DNA of 64,000 nt from Thalassotalea insulae. GTDB lineage: Bacteria > Pseudomonadota > Gammaproteobacteria > Enterobacterales > Alteromonadaceae. Both the position numbers and the translations under genes were made by a program. Positions 16,555 to 26,641 of this stretch are shown one piece after another. The notes under the pieces are model-generated. The model was not told the DNA's origin. It did no database searches and saw only the letters and a program-made list of their open reading frames with translations. The stretch lies in NCBI RefSeq assembly GCF_030161395.1, contig NZ_BSST01000001.1:2728001-2792000 (forward strand), read 5' to 3'. Every line of letters begins with the position of its first letter. Position 1 is the stretch's first letter.

Positions 16555-18573
16555 TTAAAGTTTAAATTCTTGCACCGATAACTGCAATTCTTCGGCTAGT
16601 CTTGCGACTTCGCTGCTAGAATCTGCTGTTTGCTTCGAGCCGGCAGTTGTTTGTTCGGCGATTGCAACGATTGATTCCAAGTTTTCACTGATTTCATGGG
16701 CAACAACACTTTGTTCTTCTGCCGCTGTTGCTATTTGTGAACTACGATCAAATGCTTCGTGTACTGCGTGTGTGATGGTTTCCAATGCAGCATCAGCTTC
16801 TTCACTTTGCACAACACAGTCTGACGCTTGCCTTTTACCCGTTTCCATCACTGCTACTGCTTTTTCTGCTCCAGTTTGCAATACTTCAATCATGTTTTGA
16901 ATTTCTTGCGTAGATTCCTGCGTGCGACTTGCCAGCGTTCTGACTTCATCGGCAACTACGGCAAAGCCTCGACCTTGTTCACCTGCACGTGCTGCTTCAA
17001 TTGCTGCGTTTAACGCTAATAAGTTAGTCTGTTCTGCAATACCGCGGATAACGTCGAGAATTCCGCCAATGGATGCGCTGTCTTGCTGTAGTTTGTTAAT
17101 AACTTGAGACGCATCTTCAACTTCTTTCGCCAGCTGTTCTATCGTTTGACGGTTTCTGTCTGAAATGCCTTTAACACGCTCTGCTTCATCATCGGCCTGC
17201 TTGATTTCACCTAAGGCGTCATTAGCACTTGAAAGTACGCTCTGTGAGGTACTGCTCATTTCCGTGGTTGCCGATGCTGCCTGCTCCACTTGTGTACGTT
17301 GCTCTTCGATTGCTGTCGTACTTTGCGCGGTAACTGCAGAAGTCTGCTCAGCTGCCGTTGCTAATTGCGTTGAACGACTGACAATACCATTGATCAAGGT
17401 TCTTAAACTGTCTATTAATAAGTTACAGTTTTTCGATAATTGAGCAAACTCATCTTTACCGCTTTCATCTAGCTTACGTGATAAATCGCCAGAAGAGACA
17501 ACATTAAGCATGTCGTTAACTCTGGAAAGAGGTCGGGTAATACTGATTAAGGTAAACCAGGCAATAGTGACGGCGACACCAACTGACGCAAGCATAATAA
17601 TCCAGGTAATACTGTTACCACTAGACACTGAATCAGCTACTAACGCGCTGGTTTCTTTAGTGGTTTTGTCAGCTAAATCTACCTGTTTTTTTAGAATTTC
17701 ATTGGCATGCTCAATGTCTTTTTCTGCCGCGGTCAATTTTTCAGTTGCTACGGCAATGGCATTAACCTGTGTCTTTTTATTAATGAAGATGCTGTCACTA
17801 CCTGTGAGCAGCTCATTAAGCTCAGCAATGGTGTTGTCGAGAGAATCTGCTATATCAGTTACTCCATTGAGGGCTAATTCGTTTTTAATCTCATCACTAA
17901 TACGGATAACTTCGTTATAGGTATTAGTGATTTCGCCTTCAACTAGCTCAATCGATTGGCTGTTTTTCAAATCCCTAAATTCAAAGCCAGAGGCCACTAT
18001 GCTGTTTAGTTGGGTTTCTAATCGTTCCCCTAAAGTAACAGCCCTTTGTAATTTAGAATCCGCTAAATCATGATCGGCGAGATCTAGCATTAAGGTTGCG
18101 GCATCATCTGCCTTTTCTTCTAAGACATCAATTTTATCAATTAATGTGCTGAATTGCTCAATACTGACCTTACGATTGACAAATACATTATCGATATCGC
18201 TTAACAAGGTTTGGTAAACTGAATCGACCTGATTAAGGTTACTCAGCAATGAATTTTCTTTTCTGACAATTCCCTTTAAGTTTTTCAGATCCTGACTAAA
18301 TCCTGCTTCTAACTGTTGAAATGAGGTCAAATTTTCACTTAGTGGTGGTAATTCGCTCTGATAATACGCTTTAAGTGTTAAACCGCCTATTTTTTCAAGT
18401 TTAATCGCTAATTGATTACTTTCGCTTAATGTTGGGATCGCTAACTCACTTTGCTTGAGTGTGGCAGAATCAATATTGCTGAGGTTACTGAGGGATATGA
18501 TACTAGTTAGAATAAGTAAAACGGAGATGGTGGCGAAACCACCGATTATTTTCATTGCAACAGTTAGGTTCAT
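16555..18573 (-). CDS. Methyl-accepting chemotaxis protein
   Basis: Inner-membrane chemoreceptor of about 672 residues. The first membrane helix is at residues 6-30. A long, mostly helical periplasmic sensor of about 290 residues follows, then a second membrane helix (ITWIIMLASVGVAVTIAWFTL), a HAMP domain (RPLSRVNDMLNVVSSGDLSR) and the signalling domain with hairpin tip IEAARAGEQGRGFAVVADEV. The ligand cannot be read from sequence. I prefer ATG at 18573, with GGTGA 5 bases upstream, over the TTG at 18585. Confidence 0.92.
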   Translation of the reverse strand: MNLTVAMKIIGGFATISVLLILTSIISLSNLSNIDSATLKQSELAIPTLSESNQLAIKLEKIGGLTLKAYYQSELPPLSENLTSFQQLEAGFSQDLKNLKGIVRKENSLLSNLNQVDSVYQTLLSDIDNVFVNRKVSIEQFSTLIDKIDVLEEKADDAATLMLDLADHDLADSKLQRAVTLGERLETQLNSIVASGFEFRDLKNSQSIELVEGEITNTYNEVIRISDEIKNELALNGVTDIADSLDNTIAELNELLTGSDSIFINKKTQVNAIAVATEKLTAAEKDIEHANEILKKQVDLADKTTKETSALVADSVSSGNSITWIIMLASVGVAVTIAWFTLISITRPLSRVNDMLNVVSSGDLSRKLDESGKDEFAQLSKNCNLLIDSLRTLINGIVSRSTQLATAAEQTSAVTAQSTTAIEEQRTQVEQAASATTEMSSTSQSVLSSANDALGEIKQADDEAERVKGISDRNRQTIEQLAKEVEDASQVINKLQQDSASIGGILDVIRGIAEQTNLLALNAAIEAARAGEQGRGFAVVADEVRTLASRTQESTQEIQNMIEVLQTGAEKAVAVMETGKRQASDCVVQSEEADAALETITHAVHEAFDRSSQIATAAEEQSVVAHEISENLESIVAIAEQTTAGSKQTADSSSEVARLAEELQLSVQEFKL

Positions 18574-18719
18574 TGAATTCACCAATTTGTTATTAAGTCA
18601 GGGTGTTGTAAAGGTATGTGATATTGTTTTTAGCAATTACGTTATCGACATTACATCAAAATACCTTAACAAACTTTAGTATAACAAGCCAAATAAGAAT
18701 TTCACTTTTAGTGATTGCT

Positions 18720-19541
18720 TTATAGCAAGTTTCTTTGTGATGGCTCAGTAAAAAGTCTTTTATCGTGCCAACGTAGCAACGTTAGATCACCACCCCAGAC
18801 ACAACCAGTGTCTAAGGCAAATAAGTTGTTATGCGGGACTTCTCCCATTAATGCGGCCCAATGGCCAAAAATCCAATAGCAGTTTTGTAACTGATTTGTT
18901 GCTAACTCAAACCAGGGCTTTAAATGTTTGGGGCTATCTTTAGGAGACAGTTTGTTATGAAACTCCAGTGCGCCGGAAAGTTCACAATAACGCATTCGGG
19001 TAAAGGCATTAATGGTATAGCGGAATTTATCTTCTTTTGATTTTACCTGATTCCAGCTATTCGGTTGTTCACCATACATTCTAGCAAGCCATTTATCGCG
19101 TTTTACAGAGTTGAGTTTTTTCTGTGCGAATTCAGCCATTGCTACTGCCTGTTCTATTGTCCACTGGGGGGGCAGGCCGGCATGTGACAGGTAGACATCT
19201 TCTTCTGGTAGTTTTCTCAGTAAAGGCTGGGATGCCAGCCAGTTGATTAATTCAGCAACATCTGGGGCAGATAATAGCTCGTCCAATTTATCATTGGCTT
19301 TTGCCTTTTTTAAGCCGACATAAGTCGCAATAAGGTGCAAATCGTGATTACCTAATACGGTTTTAAAACTATCCCCTAGTGAATAAAGGTATTTTAATGT
19401 TGCGTACGAATCAGGTCCTCGAGCGACTAAATCACCTGCGGCCCATAATTGATCATCGCTAGGGGTAAAATTGACTTGCTTAAGTAAGGCTCTAAGCTCA
19501 CGATAACAACCTTGAATATCCCCAATAAAATAGATTGCCAT
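18720..19541 (-). CDS. apaH: Diadenosine tetraphosphatase, symmetrical
   Basis: Hydrolyses Ap4A and related Np4N alarmones, including those on NpnN-capped RNA, into two ADP. The metallophosphatase motifs GDIQGCYREL, GDLVARGPDS and GNHDLHL are all present. Length 273 residues. It is the last gene of the lptD-surA-pdxA-rsmA-apaG-apaH series, separated from apaG by 123 bases. Confidence 0.96.
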   Translation of the reverse strand: MAIYFIGDIQGCYRELRALLKQVNFTPSDDQLWAAGDLVARGPDSYATLKYLYSLGDSFKTVLGNHDLHLIATYVGLKKAKANDKLDELLSAPDVAELINWLASQPLLRKLPEEDVYLSHAGLPPQWTIEQAVAMAEFAQKKLNSVKRDKWLARMYGEQPNSWNQVKSKEDKFRYTINAFTRMRYCELSGALEFHNKLSPKDSPKHLKPWFELATNQLQNCYWIFGHWAALMGEVPHNNLFALDTGCVWGGDLTLLRWHDKRLFTEPSQRNLL

Positions 19542-19664
19542 AATTAACCTGAAACTTGGATAATAACTAGTCTTGTGTTTAGAAAACGTTTTATTGTGGA
19601 AATTAAAGCGTTTTTACTTGTTAAGTTATTCATATAATTAGCTGAATTATTATCCATGCGGTGT

Positions 19665-20036
19665 TTAATTTAAAATATTGGGTTGAGCTAACCGAAATAC
19701 TGGTATAGCCACATCAAACATTTGCTTATCCGGGTCGATAAACTGGTAATGCCCTTCCATCGTGCCGACAGGGGTTTTTAATATACAGCCGCTGGTATAT
19801 TCAAAATGCTCGCCTGGAGCGATAACCGGTTGCTGACCAACAACTCCTTCACCTACGACTGTTGACTTATCGTCATTAGCGTCTGTTATTAGCCAGTAAC
19901 GTGATAGCAATTGCGCGCTCTTGCTACCATGATTAGTGATAGTGATGGTGTAGCTAAAAGTGTACCTTTGTTCTCTTTCATTGGACTGCTGCGGAATAAA
20001 GGCGGTTGTTACCGAGACGTTAAAGTCATCATTCAT
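19665..20036 (-). CDS. apaG: ApaG protein
   Basis: Small Fn3-like protein of 123 residues from the conserved rsmA-apaG-apaH cluster. Recognised by its position and by segments such as FSYTITITNHGSKSAQLLSR and GTMEGHYQF. Exact biochemical role is not established. It starts 17 bases after the rsmA stop and is probably co-transcribed with it. Confidence 0.95.
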   Translation of the reverse strand: MNDDFNVSVTTAFIPQQSNEREQRYTFSYTITITNHGSKSAQLLSRYWLITDANDDKSTVVGEGVVGQQPVIAPGEHFEYTSGCILKTPVGTMEGHYQFIDPDKQMFDVAIPVFRLAQPNILN

Positions 20037-20053
20037 AGGTTATTGTATGTTGT

Positions 20054-20872
20054 CTATTTTTCTGTTGTTACTGGATTATCATCAACAAAGTTAGCTAATG
20101 CAATATAATCATTTAAGGTTAAATTTTCCGGACGCAAACCAGGATCTAACCCCAAAGAGGTTAGCTGTTCTACATTGATCAGTTTTTTAAAGCTGTTTCT
20201 GATGGTTTTTCTGCGTTGATTAAATGCAGTTAAGCATACGTGGTTCAGCGTCGTTATATTTTTTACCGGATTACTGATGGTTTTATGTGGGATCAAGCGC
20301 ACAATGGCTGAATCCACTTTTGGTGGTGGCTGAAAGGCTTCAGGGCCAATTTCCATCACTGGCAATACTTGGCATTGATATTGGGTCATAATCGATAATC
20401 GGCCAAAGGCTTTACAATTATGTCCTGCAGCCATACGTTCAACCACTTCCTTTTGTAGCATAAAATGCATGTCTTTGACTTTATCTTTAAACGACAGTAG
20501 GTGAAAAATCAGTGGTGTGGAAATGTTATAAGGTAAATTCCCAAAAATACGTAACGGCTTGTCTGTACTGGCTAAACTAGCAAAATCAAATTTAAGTGCA
20601 TCTTGTTCATAGATGGTTAAATGTTTGGCTAAAAATGGGTGGTGGCGTAAACGATGTGCGAGATCGCGATCAAGTTCAACCACAGAAATATCACCAGCGC
20701 GTTCTATCACTGGCTCTGTTAAAGCACCAAGCCCAGGACCTATCTCGATTAAATTATCATCAGGCTCCGGATTAATAGCATCGACAATCTGGCTAATAAT
20801 AGCTTCATTATGAAGAAAATTTTGACCAAAGCGTTTTTTTGCTTGGTGGCCTAAATGAGAGTTTTTACTCAT
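20054..20872 (-). CDS. rsmA: 16S rRNA dimethyladenosine transferase RsmA/KsgA
   Basis: SAM-dependent dimethylation of A1518 and A1519 in 16S rRNA helix 45, a late 30S assembly step. The N-terminal KKRFGQNFLHN, the SAM site IGPGLGALTEPV and the catalytic motif NLPYNIS are clear. Length 272 residues, normal. It follows pdxA after 31 bases in the same operon. Confidence 0.97.
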   Translation of the reverse strand: MSKNSHLGHQAKKRFGQNFLHNEAIISQIVDAINPEPDDNLIEIGPGLGALTEPVIERAGDISVVELDRDLAHRLRHHPFLAKHLTIYEQDALKFDFASLASTDKPLRIFGNLPYNISTPLIFHLLSFKDKVKDMHFMLQKEVVERMAAGHNCKAFGRLSIMTQYQCQVLPVMEIGPEAFQPPPKVDSAIVRLIPHKTISNPVKNITTLNHVCLTAFNQRRKTIRNSFKKLINVEQLTSLGLDPGLRPENLTLNDYIALANFVDDNPVTTEK

Positions 20873-20903
20873 GTTACAGTGTTGCTCCGCAGGTAGTAAT
20901 TTA

Positions 20904-21887
20904 TCACTGCTGATTATTGGCTAAAGTGATTGCCGTTGTTATTGCTTGATAGAAACTACCAGGATCAGCCTGATTGGTGCCAGCGAGTTCAACCGCTGTC
21001 CCATGATCAACTGAAGTGCGAATAAAAGGCAATCCTAAGGTAATGTTAACTGAGTTACCGAAGCCTTTATATTTTAGCACTGGCAGTCCCTGATCGTGAT
21101 ACATGCTTAAAATTGCATCGGCATCGTTAAGATATTTTTCCTGAAAAATAGTATCCGCGGGTAGCGGACCAATCGCGTTAACCCCTTGTGCTCTTAATTG
21201 CGCTAAGGTTGGTTCCATTACTTCGATTTCTTCGCGGCCAAGGTGTCCGCCTTCGCCAGCATGTGGGTTGATACCACAAACATAAATTTTAGGCTCTTTG
21301 ATGCCAAATTTAGTGATCAGATCCTGATGCAAGATAGTGGTCACCTTGGTCAGACGTTCCGGTGTTATCGCTTTAGAAACATAAGCAAGCGGGATATGCG
21401 TGGTGACTAATGCAACACGCAGGCCTTCGGTTGCCAGCATCATTACCACATCAGAGCAATTTGCCTGGTAGGCAAAATATTCGGTATGACCACTAAATGC
21501 GATACCAGCCTGATTGATTAAGCCTTTATGTACAGGGCCAGTAACAACAGCGTCAAATTCACCGCTGATATTTTTTTCACAGGCAATGCGTAAGGTTTCG
21601 ACCACATAATGACCGTTAGCTGCGTCCAGTTGGCCAGCTATGCATGGAGCCTCAAGCGGTACTGGTAATACGGTTAGGGTATTAGCAGCTTGTGGTGTAG
21701 GCTCTTTATCTGGTTGATACTCCTGAATTTGCAATGTTAACCCTAATGCAGAGGCTCTTTGTTGCAATAATTCTGGGGAAGCGACTACAACGATCTCTAC
21801 CGGCCACGATTTTTGTGCCATCATGATGGCTAAATCAGGACCAATACCTGCGGGTTCTCCCGGTGTTACAGCAATGCGTTTTACCAT
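20904..21887 (-). CDS. pdxA: 4-hydroxythreonine-4-phosphate dehydrogenase
   Basis: NAD-dependent enzyme of the DXP-dependent pyridoxal-5-phosphate pathway. Family signatures: MVKRIAVTPGEPAGIGPDLA at the N terminus, VTGPVHKGLINQAGIAFSGH and the metal-binding MYHDQGLPVLKY. Length 327 residues. The start lies 10 bases after the surA stop, indicating one transcript. Confidence 0.97.
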   Translation of the reverse strand: MVKRIAVTPGEPAGIGPDLAIMMAQKSWPVEIVVVASPELLQQRASALGLTLQIQEYQPDKEPTPQAANTLTVLPVPLEAPCIAGQLDAANGHYVVETLRIACEKNISGEFDAVVTGPVHKGLINQAGIAFSGHTEYFAYQANCSDVVMMLATEGLRVALVTTHIPLAYVSKAITPERLTKVTTILHQDLITKFGIKEPKIYVCGINPHAGEGGHLGREEIEVMEPTLAQLRAQGVNAIGPLPADTIFQEKYLNDADAILSMYHDQGLPVLKYKGFGNSVNITLGLPFIRTSVDHGTAVELAGTNQADPGSFYQAITTAITLANNQQ

Positions 21888-21897
21888 AGCTAGCGTC

Positions 21898-23178
21898 CTA
21901 ATCCATCATCTCAATATAGGCCTCATCGCGTAGTTCTTTGAGCCAGCGCGCGCTTTCCATAGAAAATTTTCGTTTATATAACAATTGGTAGGCACGGTTT
22001 TCATTCATCTGTTGTGTCGCATCTAAGGTGCGACGGCCGGTGAGTTGGGCTATATGCCAGCCAAACGATGTACGAAACGGCATTGAAATTTCATCTATTT
22101 TTAATTTAGCTAGTGCGTCGGCAAATGCTGGATCCCAAACTTTCGGATCTGTCCAGCCGAGTTCCCCACCTTTGACAGAGGTTGGTCCGTCTGAATGCTC
22201 TTTCGCCATTTCACCAAAGTCGGCTTCACCCGCCAAAATCTGTTCTCTAAACTCTTTTAGCATTTGTTCGGCTTTAGCGTCACTTAAAATTATCGAAGGT
22301 TCGATCAAAATGTGGCGCGAATTAATTTCTTCAACTTCGACTATTTGGCGACCGCGAATATCGAGAATTTTCACTATGCTAAAACCAAGGCCGGTACGAA
22401 TTGGTCCAAATACTGACCCTTTATCTTTCCCATCGATGATTTCTGAAAACAGGGTCGGCATTTCATTAATGTTCTTCCAGCCTAAATCTCCACCTTTTAA
22501 CGCTTCGGCGCCACCTGATGAAGCAATCGCTATTTTGGTAAAATCACTGCCTTTATTAAGCAATTCGATGACTTTGTCAGCACGTTCTTTTGCTGCATTC
22601 ATATCTTCTTGTGTTGGTTCAGGCGGAAATTCGATGAGTATATGCCCCAATCGGTATTCGATATCGTTATTGGTTTGTTGTTTCATTGCTGAAAGCAGGT
22701 TAGTAATTTCTTGCGGTGAAATATAAATACGACGGCGAACACTGTTACGTTTGACTTCACCGGAAACTAATTCGTTACGGACATTTTCGCGATATTTTTC
22801 ATAGTCCAGTCCTTCGCTTACGATAGATTGACGAAACTCTTCTAATGTCAATTGGTTGCCTTGCGCCATATTGGTTAAGGTTTGATCTAATTGTGCATCA
22901 CTGATCTGGATCCCCATTCGTTCACCAATTTGTGCAATGAGTTGATCATTGATCAGCTTATCCATGACCTGAACGCGTAACGCTTTATCACTTGGTAAGC
23001 TTTGATCGTTTTTGCTTGCCTGTGTTTTGATATTGGCAATTAACTCTTTAACTTCTGATTCTAATACCACCCCTGAGTTTACAACTGCGGCGACTCTATC
23101 TAATTCAACTTCCTTTGCCTGGGGACTTGTACCCATAAGCAAAGCGGATAATGCACAAATTTTTAATATGGTTTTCAT
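21898..23178 (-). CDS. surA: Periplasmic chaperone/peptidyl-prolyl isomerase SurA
   Basis: Escort chaperone for outer-membrane beta-barrel proteins, LptD included. A signal peptide (MKTILKICALSALLMGTSPQA) precedes the SurA N domain (LDRVAAVVNSGVVLESEV). Two parvulin domains follow, around residues 175-275 (YRLGHILIEFP ... GGDLGWK) and 285-385 (SRHILIEPS ... GGELGWT). Total 426 residues. Placed directly downstream of lptD, which encodes one of its clients. Confidence 0.97.
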   Translation of the reverse strand: MKTILKICALSALLMGTSPQAKEVELDRVAAVVNSGVVLESEVKELIANIKTQASKNDQSLPSDKALRVQVMDKLINDQLIAQIGERMGIQISDAQLDQTLTNMAQGNQLTLEEFRQSIVSEGLDYEKYRENVRNELVSGEVKRNSVRRRIYISPQEITNLLSAMKQQTNNDIEYRLGHILIEFPPEPTQEDMNAAKERADKVIELLNKGSDFTKIAIASSGGAEALKGGDLGWKNINEMPTLFSEIIDGKDKGSVFGPIRTGLGFSIVKILDIRGRQIVEVEEINSRHILIEPSIILSDAKAEQMLKEFREQILAGEADFGEMAKEHSDGPTSVKGGELGWTDPKVWDPAFADALAKLKIDEISMPFRTSFGWHIAQLTGRRTLDATQQMNENRAYQLLYKRKFSMESARWLKELRDEAYIEMMD

Positions 23179-23197
23179 TTAAGTTCTATATCTATCA

Positions 23198-25477
23198 TTA
23201 ATTGTTGAGAAAATAAGGGCGTTTATAACCAAATATACTGGAATTAAACATTTCATCAGTTGTTACCGGTTTTTGTTCGCCACCTAATCCTTTTATCACA
23301 AACTGTATCATGAAACCGCTATCGAATTCATCGCGGTTTTCACTATTAAAGTTTTGCTCGTCTAAATTTGAATTAATATGTCGATGATACGCAAAGCGTA
23401 TTGCCCAACAGCAACTTTGGTATTGCAAACCAACATAGCTTTCCAAACTTCTTTTCTTTTGTAAGTCTTGTGTTAAACGTCCGACAAACTGCCAATCTTT
23501 ATTTATTGCAAGGTTAGCCAGTAAAGAAACTTGTTCGAGACTCGTACCTGAGACATTACGAGTGTATCTATGGTTCAATTGAATTGAGCGGTTTTTATCA
23601 AACAGGTAATCTAAAGTACTTTGACTTTTATTGGTACTGTTATTTTTAGTGTTATATTGAATATCACCACTAAACTGCCAATGACGGTTTATCTGCATAA
23701 AGACTTCAGTTGCTAGCGCTGACTCATCGGTGTTGATACTTTGCTCATTATTGAGGGGGCTGTTGCTGTTATTGAGATAAACAATACGACCAACACTCAT
23801 GCGGAATACTTCTTCACTTAACGGATTTAGAATGCGGCTGGTTAGTCCCCAGGAGTATTGATTTGCTTGGGCTATCCTGTCTAAACCACTAAAACGTTTA
23901 TCACGAAACAGGCCGTTATAATCGTCTTGTAAGCTGGTTGTATCGTAAAGCGCAATATTATTTTGCTCTTCGTCAGGAATATAGAGGTATTGTAATTGAG
24001 GTTCTAACGTTTGAGTGTAGTCACGTTTGCCGAATCTCATTGGTCGGTCGAAATTAACCCCACCGTGAAAACGTATTTTCGGTAAAGTGCGGGAAACATT
24101 TTTTTCCAGCTGACTATGATTAGCGATACGTTTTTGATAATAATTCGTTTGCAGTAATTTAAACTCTGAATTAAAAAACCAAGCCGGTGTTGAATACGGA
24201 AAGATGGTACCAGCTTCTATATGATAACGATCTGCCTCCGGTAGGGCTAAATTGTCACTTTGAAAGCGGGTGATTTCTGAATAAATATCAAATCGACCAT
24301 TGAGAAATGATAGCGGCTGAAAACTTTTAAATTCGATATGAGGCAGGGTTTTATAGCTGGTTTGATGATTCCCTAGCACTTCAAAATCTTGCAGTAATAT
24401 TTTTGCCTGCCAATTTTCTTTAAAGTAGGCCAGTTCCGCTATTTGGTATAAATAAGCATCGTTAGAGTTATATTGTTCACTGTTAATATCCACTAAATAG
24501 TTGTCATCACTGATGGTGGTATAGTCTACGTAGGCACGGAAATTATCAGAAAAGGTGCCAATATGCTGGAGGCGTGCTAAATAACGGGCATCGTTACTAT
24601 TTTTTAATTCATCATCTTTATTAAGGTACTCAATATTAATTGCCCCTTGCTGTAAGCCAGATAAATAGCGAAATTCAGATAACAATTGGACGCCGCGTTT
24701 TGACATATATCTTGGCGTTAGCGTGGCATCCATATTGGGGGCGATATTCCAATAAAAAGGCAGCTCTACGGTTAGGCCAGAGCGGCTGCTAGTACTGAGC
24801 TTAGGGTATAAAAATCCCGATTTTCTTTCATTATTTACCGGAAATGAAAAATACGGAATATATAATACAGGTACGCCAAACAACTTGAATCTGGCGTTAT
24901 AGGCTTCGCCATGATTTTCTGTCATTGAAATATTAATTTCACTGGCTTGCAATTGCCAATCTGGCACTTCGCCATAGCAAGTAGTAAAGCTGGAATCAAC
25001 TAAGCTTAAGGTACCATTTGCAGTTACAGCTATTGTACCTGCCTGGCCATGGCCAGGGTTATTGGCCAACTGATAAGCTGAGTCTGTTAATACCGTCGCT
25101 CTTAGTTCTTTACTTGCCTTGAGTTGCGAAGCAAAGATATCGACCCCTTGATTTTGAAAGTGAATATTCCCTTGAGCGTTCACAAACGAGGTTAACTGGT
25201 TTATTTCTATTTCGTCGGCAACAACGGTATGATCTTTTTTTAACAGAGTGACACCGCCTGAAAATTTGGCAAACTGGCCTTTTTCTATTACAGACTCATT
25301 TGACCAGATATTAATGGCGTTAACGTCAATGAGACCTTTGTCTGGTTGAATTTTTGAATAACTAGGCACCGGACAGATAACAGGCGTATTAGTAGCGGGT
25401 ACAGAAGATTGGGCGGTGACTTGATAACTAGTTAATGTGCCAATAAATAATAATAGCGATGTACGAAAAAAAGGCAT
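23198..25477 (-). CDS. lptD: LPS assembly protein LptD
   Basis: Outer-membrane translocon that inserts LPS into the outer leaflet together with LptE. Signal peptide at residues 1-22, an OstA/LptA-like N-terminal jellyroll (AKFSGGVTLLKKDHTVVADE) and then a large beta-barrel. Cysteines that should form the inter-domain disulfides are present near the N terminus (VICPVPS) and as the adjacent pair QSCCWAIRF near the C terminus. 759 residues, typical. It is divergent from amgK-murU. Confidence 0.96.
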   Translation of the reverse strand: MPFFRTSLLLFIGTLTSYQVTAQSSVPATNTPVICPVPSYSKIQPDKGLIDVNAINIWSNESVIEKGQFAKFSGGVTLLKKDHTVVADEIEINQLTSFVNAQGNIHFQNQGVDIFASQLKASKELRATVLTDSAYQLANNPGHGQAGTIAVTANGTLSLVDSSFTTCYGEVPDWQLQASEINISMTENHGEAYNARFKLFGVPVLYIPYFSFPVNNERKSGFLYPKLSTSSRSGLTVELPFYWNIAPNMDATLTPRYMSKRGVQLLSEFRYLSGLQQGAINIEYLNKDDELKNSNDARYLARLQHIGTFSDNFRAYVDYTTISDDNYLVDINSEQYNSNDAYLYQIAELAYFKENWQAKILLQDFEVLGNHQTSYKTLPHIEFKSFQPLSFLNGRFDIYSEITRFQSDNLALPEADRYHIEAGTIFPYSTPAWFFNSEFKLLQTNYYQKRIANHSQLEKNVSRTLPKIRFHGGVNFDRPMRFGKRDYTQTLEPQLQYLYIPDEEQNNIALYDTTSLQDDYNGLFRDKRFSGLDRIAQANQYSWGLTSRILNPLSEEVFRMSVGRIVYLNNSNSPLNNEQSINTDESALATEVFMQINRHWQFSGDIQYNTKNNSTNKSQSTLDYLFDKNRSIQLNHRYTRNVSGTSLEQVSLLANLAINKDWQFVGRLTQDLQKKRSLESYVGLQYQSCCWAIRFAYHRHINSNLDEQNFNSENRDEFDSGFMIQFVIKGLGGEQKPVTTDEMFNSSIFGYKRPYFLNN

Positions 25478-25643
25478 TAACGGTCCGGGAAATAGTATTT
25501 ATTGTTAGCTGTTTTACAGGGATTAACCATAAAAGAGCGCATCAGTCATTATTTTAACGTTAAACTCGTTAATAATATAGCAATTTTCATTGCTATGCGA
25601 ATTCGTTATATTGGGCGCTTTAGTGAATTTTAAGGTAAGATTT

Positions 25644-26633
25644 TTGGTAGATAAGAGAAAACAACAATTATCTCAGTGGTTGGCAGATACTTTTTCCATA
25701 ACATCGATTGAACTTGATGATATGTCGGGGGATGCTGGATTTCGCCGGTATTTTAGATTTATTAATGATAATCAGTCTTTTATTGCGGTCGATGCCCCCG
25801 GTGATAAATGTAATAATGCTGCATTTATCGATATTGCGCAGCGTTTACAAGCGGTTGATATTAATGTGCCAGAAGTGATTGCATTTGAACCGCGACAAGG
25901 TTTTATCTGTTTGACAGATTTAGGGGATTGCCTGTTAGCCGATGTGTTAACAGAAAAAAGCATGATGTCCTATTATCAGCAGGCGATGCAATTATTGCCG
26001 GAGATGGCACAAGTCACCAGTGAACAATTGCCGCTGTATGATCAGGCATTTATTCAGCGGGAGCTGGATATTTTTCCACAATGGTTAATCAATCAGCATT
26101 TATCAATAACGCTATCAGCAGCGCAACAACAAAAATTACAGTTCTGCTTTGATGAGTTAATTGACAACGCATTAGCGCAGCCACAAGTGTTTATGCATAG
26201 GGATTTTCATAGTAGAAATATCATGCTGGTTGGAGAACAATTGGCATTAATTGACTTTCAGGATGCTGTTCAAGGGCCAGTGACTTATGACATTGTTTCG
26301 TTATTGCGGGACTGTTATGTTAAGTGGCCAGCAGAGCAGGTAGATAAGTTATTGCGCCAATACATTGAATTAATGGAACAACGAGCTTTAGTTCCTTCGT
26401 ACTCATATTCGCAATGGCAGCGTTGGTTTGATTTAATGGGACTGCAGCGACATATTAAAGCCGCGGGGATTTTTGCTCGTTTGTATCATAGGGATGGCAA
26501 GCCGGGGTATTTAGCAGATATTCCGTTAACTCTGTCTTATATCGTCGACATCGCGGCTAAATATCCGACGCTTAATTTTTTGCGTGAATTAGTGCAACAA
26601 CAGCTAGTGCCAAGTTTAGCGATAAAAAACTAA
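25644..26633 (+). CDS. amgK: N-acetylmuramate/N-acetylglucosamine anomeric kinase AmgK
   Basis: Phosphotransferase-fold sugar kinase that phosphorylates MurNAc (and GlcNAc) at C1 in the peptidoglycan recycling bypass described in Pseudomonas. GDAGFRRYFRF near the N terminus, the catalytic loop MHRDFHSRNIML and the metal-binding LIDFQDA identify it. It is followed 8 bases later by murU, the cognate uridylyltransferase, and is divergent from lptD as in Pseudomonas. I propose TTG at 25644 (AAGG about 8 bases upstream, 329 residues); an upstream TTG at 25590 would add 18 residues. Confidence 0.9.
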   Translation: MVDKRKQQLSQWLADTFSITSIELDDMSGDAGFRRYFRFINDNQSFIAVDAPGDKCNNAAFIDIAQRLQAVDINVPEVIAFEPRQGFICLTDLGDCLLADVLTEKSMMSYYQQAMQLLPEMAQVTSEQLPLYDQAFIQRELDIFPQWLINQHLSITLSAAQQQKLQFCFDELIDNALAQPQVFMHRDFHSRNIMLVGEQLALIDFQDAVQGPVTYDIVSLLRDCYVKWPAEQVDKLLRQYIELMEQRALVPSYSYSQWQRWFDLMGLQRHIKAAGIFARLYHRDGKPGYLADIPLTLSYIVDIAAKYPTLNFLRELVQQQLVPSLAIKN

Positions 26634-26641
26634 GGAATTAA

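Noticed and set aside
17510..17920. 136-codon open frame on + opposite the chemotaxis receptor
   Set aside because: Antisense shadow of the MCP helical region; no start signal or homology pattern.
22028..22726. 232-codon open frame on + opposite surA
   Set aside because: Lies wholly inside surA on the other strand, gives a Ser/Pro/Ile-rich product with no domain or ribosome site; a shadow of a well-conserved gene.
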